Below the pieces are notes generated by a model. It worked only from the letters and a program-made list of their open reading frames with translations. It made no database searches and was not told the DNA's origin. A stretch of DNA of 64,000 nt from Paragonimus westermani (Eukaryota; Platyhelminthes; Trematoda; Plagiorchiida; Troglotrematidae): NCBI GenBank assembly GCA_008508345.1, contig QNGE01000751.1, positions 112,247 through 176,246 on the forward strand, given 5' to 3'. The stretch's first letter is position 1; each line of letters starts with the position of its first letter. Position numbers and translations under genes: made by a program. Below are positions 1 to 10,700 of this stretch, one piece after another.

Positions 1-33
<33 letters not shown>

Positions 34-34
34 G
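1..34. repeat. (TGA)n microsatellite at window edge
   Basis: The window opens with about eleven uninterrupted TGA units. RTE-type LINEs often end in short tandem repeats of this kind, and the RTE tail at 3780-4001 ends in an ATG/TGA run. This tract could therefore be the 3' end of an element lying outside the window, but nothing upstream is visible to test that. Confidence 0.85.
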
Positions 35-1113
35 GCCTCTGATCCATGCCTGTCGGTTTTTGTCACCATTCCGGATTCCCGCTCTGCCCCCGTCCTTCGA
101 AGAAACGCTGTTCCTCGATGCTTCCACTCCGTTACACGTTACAGTGCAGAGACTGAGGTGCCAAGTTCCATTCATCTCTGGGATAAAGTAGTATGAACAG
201 CCGAGTTTTCTGGTTGCTTGATGGGTGAATCCGTCTTCAAATCACCTAATAGTGGAGTATGCATACTTATCAGTTGCACATAAATGTAAAAGTACCGATG
301 TAGAAGTGTATATATTTACGTGAAAGAAAACTTAACTGCGCCGGTTTGTATAGTGATTATATGCACACCTCTATGTGTGGACTTGCGGGAGAATATATGT
401 ACTTACTACGTGAACACAACGACATTCATAATTATATATATATGTATATATGTAAGTCATATTTAGAGACGTCTTTCTGTATTTCCATTACGTATCTGTT
501 CGTATACATAGACTACTAAGCGCGCAAACGTCGGCGCACTGTCGGGTGTACCTCCGCGATACGTGCTATTGAATTGAGTACGAACACTGTTCTGCGAGAC
601 AAAGTAATGCGTGTCGTGTTTTTTATTTCCTAGCGAGATTATTTTTACTATTCCCCCCAAACTTGACATGACTTTCATTTCATCGAATTCTCATAAACTT
701 CCGCGTGAGAGCAAATCAGCTCTCTGGGAAGAAGGGGTGACGTTTATTCACTGGTTCATTGGTTTCTTGCATAAGTAAAAGTATACTTGTATATTGTTCC
801 CACGTCGAGTTATTCCGGTAGGAAACGGTAGTCTGGGGTGTGTCGTTTCACAGCAGAATCGACTTCGGTTTGACAGTCAGATTGTTGTCCGTCTTCTCCG
901 ATCACGTGAACTGTTCAAATGTTGTGTTGAGTGTTGAAACAGCTAGTAGCGGTCGAGCAACTGGGGCGGTTTCACCGTTGTGTTGCATAACAGTGAAAAG
1001 GGAAGACCATACGGGGAAGGAAGGGTGAAATGCGATACGAAGGAAAGGACGAGACAGGAAGGAAATGACAACAATGAAGGCACATGGAGCTATATGTGCC
1101 CAACTGCCAACGG
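35..1113. other. No gene recognised; includes downstream flank of the CR1-like LINE
   Basis: Only short open frames are present. There is an AT-rich patch with a TATATA run near 433-455. The part from about 840 to 1113 lies directly 3' of the minus-strand LINE reading frame and may be its untranslated tail; I could not define an end. Confidence 0.4.
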
Positions 1114-2640
1114 TCATCTTGGGATAATCCAGTCATCTAGCTGCTTCTTGAATGCATCGACTGACGGTGCCAGGACAATCGTCGCCGGAAGTGCATCCCA
1201 TGTCGAACAGACTCGGATAGCAAAACGATGCCGTCCACATAAGAGGCTACCAGGTGTTCTGGAAGCTGTGTACTTATGACCCCTGATACACATTCTGCCG
1301 GCAAATGTGAAAAACATTTGTTGGGGTCACTTGGGGGCATAAGATTTTGTATATTAGTGAAAGGTCTTTCAAACGCCTGTAAACTGGAGGAATAGTTCCA
1401 GTTTCGATAGACGATCCTCATACGACCAGGAGAGTAGACACTCAACCCTCTCATTGGTCCGCCTCTAGATAGGCTGTAGAGCAGTGACATCTTTCTTCCA
1501 GCACGGCACACATGCCTGAATGTTGACTTCCAACAGTGGCCTTACCAGTTTGCTATAGATACGTGAGAATGTATCGATTTGAAAACTCATGAGAACCCTA
1601 CTAAAGATTGCTAATCTGCTACTGGCTTTCCTTACCAGAAGCCTAATGTTAGTACTAGGGGATAGGTCTGATGTAACAATGGTATACCTACGTCGCACAC
1701 CTGGTGGACATTGTCTAGGGCAGCGCCACTGATACGATTTTCCAGTGCTGTGATAACGAACGTACATAGTTTTCGACTTGGACGTGCTAAGGGGCAATCG
1801 ATTTTCCACGGACCATAGATGTAGAGCATCCAGGTCTCTTTTGAAGTCTTCAGCGCTGTGTACAACGCACTAAAGTTTATTGTCAGCACACATCACAACG
1901 GGAGAGTTATGTATGCCTGGGAGATCGTTAACGTAGACTAAGAATAATGGAGGACTCAGTGTAGAGCCTTGTGGTAAACTAGTTGTGGCGTTGATTGAAT
2001 TGGATAGCTCAATATTAATTTCAACTGTGTATGTGTGACAGGATAGGTTTTATTTGATCTGAGAACGAACCTCACTGCACGAGTCCATATTGTTCAATTT
2101 GCCAAGCAGTGTACTGTGGTCGGCTTTATCAAACGCCTAAGAACACAACATCAGCTGGACAGCGTTCTTCGGCATCTTCTTTCCACGAGTTATCAAAAAT
2201 CAATAGGTTGGTCGTGCATGGGTGGCCATTTCTGAAGCCGTGCTGTTCCGGTGCCAACAGCCAGTGATTATTCAGATGGTCCCTTATGAAATCGTCTACT
2301 ATGCTTTTCATCACTTTTGGCATACTTGCCAGCAGAGCAACCGGCCTAAAGTTACTGACATTCGCTCGATCCCCACCCTTGTAGATGGGAGAGATGACGC
2401 CGTGTTTCCAAGTGACCGGAGTACAACCGGTAAAACATGAGTATTGGAGTAAACGAGCAAGCGGTTTTGCCAGTTGATGTGCGCCTTCTTTCAGCACCGG
2501 GGACTTATCAACACGTTGCAGGAGTAACTTAGCCCTGTGTTATTCGTGATAATGTTATTGCCACAGGTGGCTCACGTAAAGCCCGTCCCTATCGTGAAAG
2601 TTTTCAAACACCCTTCGATTGTTTCTGAAATACCTTAATC
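1114..2640 (-). pseudogene. Decayed CR1/jockey-like LINE, reverse transcriptase and C-terminal part
   Basis: Read on the minus strand, this is a broken non-LTR retrotransposon ORF spread over several frames. In order it shows: IYKGGDR followed by NFRPVALLASMPKVM (RT fingers, near 2260-2410); AFDKADHSTLLGKL (near 2090-2137, the usual FDKVDH box); LPQGSTLSPPLFLVYVNDLP (near 1916-1981); the catalytic box (1879-1890); KLVRPLLEV...KKDVTAL; YEDRLSKLELF; and RVCSTWDALPATIVLAPSVD near 1120-1215, the typical LINE C-terminus. The catalytic F/YADD box reads CADN, and frames change at least between the KGGDR block and the FDKADH block. The element is therefore dead by both frameshift and catalytic loss. 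No endonuclease domain was recognised upstream, so it is probably 5' truncated. CR1/jockey assignment rests on motif style only. Confidence 0.85.
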
Positions 2641-3779
2641 TAGTTTGGGAATAAGAGAGTAATCATTGGAATTGCGTGCTAAATAGAGAATATTAGCTGT
2701 AGTTACATGGTCGGGGTATCTGGGCGGAGTAAAATACACGGGCACATAATCAATCATACGGATACAGGCATAAAAAGTGCGTATGGGACACGAGTGTAGG
2801 GTAGTTCATTTACATTTGCTGACACTGCCCTACATTTAATCATTCTGATGTATTTAGGTCCAGTGGTGATTTATTTATTCAATGTAATATGAAGTTATTT
2901 TCCTAACAATCCTGTGATTTTTTACGGTGTCCCTTGAGGGTCGTCAGAAAGAAGGCATCGAGTAAAGTAGTAGGCAATTTATAACACTCCCTAACAATGT
3001 ATATGGTCTTCGGGTACACTCAATGATCTCCCACGGAACCCCCTTGTGGAACATATAGCTTAAGCCTGCGCCTAAATAAAGCCCAATTGTCTGCCCGGTT
3101 TTTTAAAGTTCGACGGGACACCTCACCATGTTATTTCAGACAACGTTAAGGAGGAGTTTTGAAGGCGTTTTTAGTGATCCGTTATGCGTTATTTGTTTCA
3201 GCATGGTTTTCTGAAAGGCTTATAGGCTGTCTATTTCTTGGCTTGTGACTGTCCTTTTGTTACCAGGGCACTCTTAGGGGATCTTTTGTTAAATTCTACT
3301 AAAAAGCAACCTCAAAGATTGTAGACCTAGATTATCTAAAACGACCAAAGATATCTGAGTGGTCTGTCGGTGGCTTACTGAGAACAAGCCTGATAGGAAA
3401 GACGAAACCGATTTTCTTTGCAGGAATAACGCTTGCTTGAAGTGAAAAAAGGCAGAATATGCCGCGGCGTCCAAAACCCGGTACCACCTCGAGTGCAGCA
3501 AGCTGTGTGGGTGTCCCTGTGTACTGTACACGGCTCGTACGGCTTCAAAATGGGTCCGTCCAAATTGTAGTCAGTGTATGTTACGTCTGCTGGAGCTGGA
3601 CTCAAAGGCACGACATAATGGGAATGTGTAATACGAATGAAATGAAGTCTACACTGGGTGATCTCGAGAATACCGTTTCGAAAGATCACTCAGGCACTAA
3701 TCTAGAGAGCAATCGCCTATGGTTTTCAGATTCACCGAAACTAAGTGGGGTTACCCTAGCTTTGGACTTACATAGATGA
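2641..3779. other. No gene recognised
   Basis: Opposite-strand open frames of about 80-106 codons overlap at 3289-3779, but neither translation shows a motif I know, and both are within the length expected by chance here. The region lies between two LINE remnants and may be old repeat DNA. Confidence 0.35.
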
Positions 3780-4001
3780 GACCTACTCTCACCTGCAGAT
3801 CGGTTGTGTTGTTTGCAAGGTGTAGGCACCTTGATGCTGAATGTTTGAATATGGACGTAGTCATTTTCAGTAGTTAGGTCCCTTCCCGTCCCCTCCTTTT
3901 TCCTTCTCTCTTTCTATATAGGGTTTGCTGTTTCTTCATGGTTGTGTGGCAGTTAAGCATTAGTGTTAACCACTGATGTGTTGCTCTCTATGATGATGAT
4001 G
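3780..4001 (+). mobile_element. RTE-type LINE 3' tail (5'-truncated copy)
   Basis: This stretch aligns by eye, in reverse complement, with the 3' flank of the minus-strand RTE LINE at 9306-9540 and with 19133-19255. Shared blocks include TAGTTAGGTCCCTTCCC, the polypyrimidine run ending near 3920, and GTGGCAGTTAAGCATTAGTG near 3951-3970. It finishes in a short ATGATGATGATG run at about 3990-4001, as expected for the 3' end of an RTE element. Only the tail is present, which is the normal result of 5' truncation during target-primed insertion. It has no coding capacity left. Confidence 0.65.
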
Positions 4002-7000
4002 ACAGATGAGCTGTTTTGTACTAAGAAAAGTCTGTGGTGGAAAGAAAGGTTCAAAAGGAGTCCAAAGGAGAGGCGAAATGGAATATCAGGTAGGTCGGAA
4101 GGATACTCTTATTGACCCACAATTGTGTTAATAAACGAGCCGATACACTTTTTTGCAATACAAGCCGATACAAGTGCTGTGGTGGAGAAACCCAGTGACC
4201 CAGGGAATACCTGGGCCTGTCCTTGGGAAAGGATCTTAGAGAGGACATGCAATGCGGTATCATGCGGTGAACCTTCTCAGAAGAGTCAACCTTCCAAGAC
4301 ATTTTACCATTAAGAGGGTTTTAAGACTTGGAAGGTGATAAATTGCCCTTGTCTCAGGAACTACTAAGCTTGGACCAATGCTGGCGGAATTTGTAAGTTC
4401 ACAACATAGGGATGAATGATGAGACCATTCAGACTGCTACTTAGGAAGGAATTGTAATAGTCCAGGTTTTTTCTGTGGCCTGGCAGCCAGAGGAAAATGG
4501 TCAAGGCTTGGTCGATAACCAGCTTAAGTGAAACATCGAGTATACGGGTCAGTTAGGCGAACGCGAAGAGCCCAAAACAACTACAGAAAACATCAGCGAG
4601 GTGGCATCACGTTCTTGTAGCGGTATACTTGAAAAAGAACCTGACATCCTGGGTGAGTACTCCCTTACAAACGCAGCCTTAAACAGCAAAGAGAACCCTA
4701 CCTATGGGAAGCGCTGCATTGATGCCAAAAAACGGGCGAGTTCGAGCTTAGAGCCCGATCTTGTCATCCCATTAGAGTTCTAAGGCGGATGTTTTTGACG
4801 ATAAGGGAACATATTCGTCTAACCCACAAGAGTGTATTTGATGTCGGAGACAAGTTGGATGAACGAAAATTCACCACGTTGGGGCCTACTGTCATAGAAT
4901 TTACTGAGGAGTGGCTTAAGCCCGAAGCAGAGGTCGTGTGCTTATATCCACCTGTCTATTGTTGCTATCGAGCAGGCAGGCTAGACAATAGGGTAGAGTG
5001 AGGTGCTATTCTGTTAGCTCACCAATATGACGAAAGATTCACCAGTGAATTGGCTTTCCCCAATATGCAGATGGTCGGCTGTTTAATCAAAACGCTGGGA
5101 TTCCCTCAATTATTACGTGTATTTATTGGAGTCCTTTAACAATAGTGTTGTATAACAGGCAGTTTCGTTGTTAGCATACTACTCACAAGTAGTATATTAC
5201 CCACAGGCGACATTCAGGAACAAGAGGACGAGCCCCGAACGCGACTGACAAGAAGAGACTATCGGAACAGTGTATACGTGCTGTGTGAGAACTTTCACCA
5301 AGGCAAATGACAACGTACTATCACCCAATGTATGTGAGTGCATGACTGCCATGCAAATGAGTGCTCGTGTTTGTGGTTTAGTTTTTGACATGACCTGTAC
5401 GAAAGTTTGCTCGATAAAGAAACTCGCAGGCTAAGCGTCTTTTGCAGACATAACAATAGAACTGGAGGGTGCACGGCTGGTAAAGAAGGTGTACGTTCTT
5501 CCGGTGAACGTTGAGCGACGCACGTATAACCAACGACGCCAAACATCAACGCCAAGTCAATTCGCTGTAAACGTGGTGCTAATAATATAAACAGTGTGAT
5601 CAAATGCAGAAACTATCTCCAGTTTGTTCGCATTTGCAGAATTAGGCACAATGATTGGCCGCGATAGGTCCTTCAGGGGTCCAAAATGCATGACAAATGC
5701 TAACACAAGTGATTTACAGGCAGTGACGAACGGAAGAAATGCGACCGGGTCGACCGCATCTGTGTCTAAATATTCTTCAAGCAGACCGATTAGTTGTTGA
5801 CAGTTTCACGTAAGAAGGTGGCATTCACACGGTTGGGAGTGCTACGATTGACAGATAGCAACGAGTGTATGGGCAGGCGAATGGGACTCAATGACTGAGG
5901 GGGGGGGATAGAGAATTAGTACTTTTAGACGCGGGTTTTGGGACTAATAATAAAAAGCGCCTAGTCACATGGGGTTACGGGAAAGAATGCGATAGGATCA
6001 TTTGAAGGGAATTTGGACCTCCAAAAATGTCCTACAGAGGGCTGAGCTTTGGTGACGGTTGGGGAGAGTTGAAATGTGTCCCGCAGGTTTGGTTAACGAA
6101 TTTACCCTGATGAGGTAAGTCAAGTACCGTGGCATCCCACCATAACAGAAGAGAGGGGCTAGTAAGGCTATAGCGCTTTCCGAAACATTCAGACGTGGGA
6201 CTCAATTAGACCCTGCTTTTACTCGCCTGTCATCTTACCACTGTCCCCTGATATTCACAGCTGTTTAAATTTTTTTGATATGGCCGCTTATTCTCTTATT
6301 TAACTGTATATATACACCTGTATCACCTGAAGAGCATAGGAAACCTGCGCACTTTTTATTAAAATCAAGGTATTTCACATTGCCTGTACGTCTGTTTTCT
6401 TATGTCTGTGACTTACCAGCGAGATATTCCACTGAACAATTTCTCACTGGACTTTGTGAAAATGTCGAAATCGAGCTTTTATTCCTCCAACTTTACTGAC
6501 TGCATCTTCTCCGCATCATCGAGGTGCATAGTAAGACGTACTGCTGCGAATATATTTTTTTCTAGGCCACTACTGCAGATTTTCCTCATTTCCCACCTTA
6601 TGCTCTTACTGATTCTGACAGACAAACACGCTTGTGTTGCCACAGGGCAGTTGCTCCGTGATGTAAAGTTCCTGATACCTTCAAACTTGTTCAAAAATGT
6701 TGGATGTTAGGTGACAGTTGCCACAGCACATTTTGCGAAGTAAATCGTCAACGCCAAATTTGGGGGCTGTACTTCGACTAATCGCCGTCGAGGACCAAGA
6801 TCGTCAAATCGTACTAGACATTACCGGGTCGCCACCAATCGCCAAGTCGAGCATTCATTACATTTTCGCTGCTAGCGGCTGTTGCGTCGAATGGCATGAA
6901 GCTATCTCCCTTGTCCAACAAGACCAGTATGATTGCCGCTTCGTTCAACAGTGAGCAGATCACCCAATTTTGCTTGCTGAACTTTTGGTACTCCGATAAC

Positions 7001-7742
7001 GCTTCCGCGTCTGCGAACTGGTGACTGATCGGTCTGCAACTCCTGGCCACCCCTTCGGAGGTCACGGATTATTATTAACCTACCCAAAATTTTCGAAGGA
7101 GGTTGCCCACGCTTTACCGGCCGCCTACACAGCAATCTCAAAACGTATTGCATGATCGAAGTCTTTGTGCCTTGCTGTCTGATAAGAGTTCATATCTTGT
7201 TATGCTATCCGCGAAAGACTCCTTGAGGGTCCGTTTCCTTATATGATCATGTGCTAAACATCCCCTGTCACTTCCACTCTATGCAATCCTAGCGTACCAG
7301 TGTGCTGTGTGTTGTAAACACTACTCATTGTCCTGTAAACTTACTTATTTTCTCTACTTTATCACGACCTGCTAAACTGGTGGCGTTTGCCCGAAGTGGA
7401 GTTAGGACTCTTATTGCCGACAACGGAAACAGTATTCCATTGGAGGGAGTTATACATTCTTAAAGCTGTGCTGTCGTCTTCTGGATCATTTTCCCTCTTC
7501 TGTTTTCACTTACTAGGGGTTCGAGTCCAAACTTTTTTTTGCTGAACAAAATAACAACTGTGGCTGTATGGATTCCTCCTTAGGGTATGACTATTGTGCA
7601 ACCTTTTGCGCAACCTTCTACTTTCAGTCTCTGCGTACATAACGTGGAATGTCTTTTTTCGCTCAAATGCCGAATTATGCCGAGCGTACGGTTCTGCGAA
7701 TTTGGTGTACTTATATCACCAACTGTTTTTTTTGTTATTTCA
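4002..7742. other. No gene recognised
   Basis: Two adjacent plus-strand open frames (4601-4783 and 4789-5001) and a relatively GC-rich patch at about 6740-7150, open on both strands, were examined. None gives a recognisable domain. I see no splice-linked coding series leading into the RFC3 gene downstream, and no recognisable core promoter. Confidence 0.35.
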
Positions 7743-7743
7743 G
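7724..7743 (+). promoter_or_regulatory. 3' splice acceptor in the RFC3 5' UTR (trans-splice or UTR-intron site)
   Basis: A run of T followed by TTATTTCAG ends at 7743, 52 nt upstream of the first RFC3 ATG at 7796. It is a textbook 3' splice site: a long pyrimidine tract with no AG inside it, then CAG. No coding sequence precedes it, so it either ends a 5' UTR intron or accepts a spliced leader, which many flatworm mRNAs receive. The sequence alone cannot tell these apart. Confidence 0.6.
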
Positions 7744-7795
7744 CCCGTTTTGAGCGTTTCGTCTAGTTCGCGAGTAACCTTTCCCCTTAATCTTA

Positions 7796-10700
7796 ATGAT
7801 GAGTCTCTGGGTTGATAAATACACGCCCACATCCTTATCAAAGTTAGAATATCATCAGAAAGAAGCTGGAGCACTGAAAAACTTGGTAAGGTCTGTTAAT
7901 GTTCCTATTAATGTTTCTCAGGTTGATAGTGGAAACTTTCCTCATCTCCTTTTTTATGGTCCTGCTGGGTCTGGCAAGCGAACACGGATTCTGTGCATTC
8001 TACGTGAGCTCTATGGCTCAGGTGTGGACCGCCTCAGAATGGAACAGCACAACTTTTTAACACCGTCTAATAAGAAGATAACCATATCAACTATTTCTAG
8101 TAATTATCATCTTGAAGTCAATCCCAGGTGGGTGGCAATGTATTCCGACCATCTTTAGGAGTTCAGTTATTTTTAACCTTACTGGAAAGTGACGCAGTTG
8201 GATACTTGCTTAACAGACTTCGGCTGAACCGCATTTTATCATTTTCTTTCTCACTTTTGTCGCACTTTGACATCACTTGCATTTTCCTCCCGGTTATCAA
8301 CAATTATTTCCTTATTTTTGTTTTTGCTTTCTTCATACATCTGCCATGTTAGCCTCGCGAGCCGAATCTCCCAAGATGTGAACGCGTGAAAGCTGATTGG
8401 TTGCCTTAATGTCTATCCTCTGCAAACATATCCCTCTCAGTGGATGGAAATCGACTAATCACAGTACCGAGAACTCCTGACTCACTGCTGCACGAACATG
8501 AGTAATTATGATCACTGGCCAAACAGCATCTTACTGATATTGAGCTGAACATTCTATTTGATCACGTCACTGTTTGTTGGTCTCACTGGTTTCTTGTTGG
8601 CACCGAATCTAGTGCCTGTGTTGATGCTGCCGTTCTAGTTGCTTTAGTGTGCGTGTGTGGATTTTTGAGATTTCAGGTCCTTTGCCGGTTTTCGTTCTCG
8701 GATAGACTCCGGATAATAATTCGCCCTTAGTTGCCTGACAAAAGCAGTCGCGGTGAACAGACTCAAACCCATAACGGCTCAGTTGGTTGACGGACGTCGT
8801 TACCACCGAGCTACCGTGATCACACGATGAATGATGTTGGTGATAGCAATAGAAACAATGGTGCTAGCAGCAACAGCGTAGTCACTGTGATGAAAATGTG
8901 AAAAGAGTTAGCGTACACTTTTGTGAATGGGTGAATAGAGAAAGGGCTGCGCATACTTGCACAATGAGTGCTTAGTCTTCTCAACTTTGTGCACCATCAT
9001 CAGATGCCGCTCATTGGGTCATTGCTTTTAGTCACCTTCAAGACCTCTTAACGAGCATTGCTTATTGGACTAACTCAATTAGCCAAACTGTAAGCCGTAA
9101 GGTAGGTGACCACAGGCTGTTATCACTCTTAGTTTCTTCTTGATGTGACGTGCACGTGAGTTCGAGGAGACAGGTTTTAATAGTTAATACCACGTCTCAG
9201 TAATTCTTATACAAACCGAAAAATCGATCCACGTTTAGGATCGTAGTTGCTTGGTGCTTACGGCAGTGTGCAGGGTGGTCATTGGTTTGGAAAACGAATC
9301 GTCGACGTTATAGGCAGCAATATGTCAGTGGTTCTCACTAATGCTTAGCTGTCATACAGCCATGAGGAAAACAGCAAGCACTGCCAGGAAGAAGAAAGAA
9401 AAAACAAGGGGAGAGGTGACCTAACTAATGAAAATCTCTACGTTGCTATTCATATATTCTGCGTCAGAGTACTCACACCATGCAAACAAACAACCGAGCT
9501 ATAAGTGGAAGTAAATTAGCGGGATAGCTTCCTTCATAAACATATCGGCTGTACGACGACAACATTCATGCCACCGAGCCCGATTAGCCACCATCCCTCC
9601 TATCGTTTCCAGTCACTGACTGTGAGTTGCGTGTTTCCCTGCCCGGAAGGTGAGCCCGACCTTCAATGGTCAAACTCTTGAGGAAAGACTTCATTTGTTT
9701 ACGCCAGGTAATCATCTATTCACCTTGAACTTTACGCCAGTCGGCTACAACAGAGCGCTCAGCGTTACAGATGACCTACTGGCATCCCTTACAGATGACC
9801 TAGCCATCTAAGCCGGTGTAATCGTGAGGAGTGCACAGAAGAACTTGCTCGACAATCACTACCAAATATCCGCTTCTCAACCTCTTTGTTGCTTACTCCT
9901 TGATGCCATTCACTGCGAGCGATCGAACGCAAAAGTCGATAGTCAAATGGCTGAATGTGGTTTACGTTTTCTACTCCGAACGGCCAAGTTTCGCTGCCGC
10001 AAAGCAATGCGGCCTTCACTTCCGCCTTATATACGCTACCAACAAATCTCAGATATGCCACTCTGTCACCAGAGGTGTCTTAAACTAGCAAATACCACCC
10101 TAGCCTTGGAGATACACGGTTCTGTATCACTCCACAACCCCCCGCCACCATTGATGCATCTTCTTAAGTAAACAAACTGGTCAACAACGTTATTATTATT
10201 ATTATCCAACATGAGATCTACGTGATCACAGCGGTTTTGCAAGAGCCCTTCGAGGCTACAAAACGCATTCTAAAATGTTTTGCGGAGTGCAAAATAGTGT
10301 GTAGCATTGTCCGTGTTGCTTAGTAATTGTCAGACAGCAACACCTTGTCGTCAGTATAGTCAGCATCAGTCAGTCTTCCATGAGGTAGGGGGTCCACGCC
10401 GGCACTGTATGTGCCACAAACAGTCCATTACCTCGTATGTGACGTACGCCGCCGAACTGCCGTAAGTCAAAAAAGTATACCAGAACCTTAATAGTGACTG
10501 GGGTCAAGCTGATTCCCTTATGGTCTTCGTAAGAGTCTTGGACACCCTTCTTGAATGCAGGAAATACCACTTAGTGGTTCCAGCCCTTAGGGATGTCCTC
10601 CGTGATCCACACAAGTTGAAACCACTGAGTCAGGTCATCTATTAACACCTTCTCACGTTATTTGGACTGAGGCGGCACGAAGTCATCTGGTCCGGCAACC

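Noticed and set aside
8128..8158. RFC3 exon 2 continuing past 8127
   Set aside because: Conservation stops at EVNP, a GTGGGT donor follows at once, and exon 3 restores the protein in frame at 14955.
9824..10171. 115-codon plus-strand open frame
   Set aside because: It is antisense to the RTE LINE C-terminal domain.
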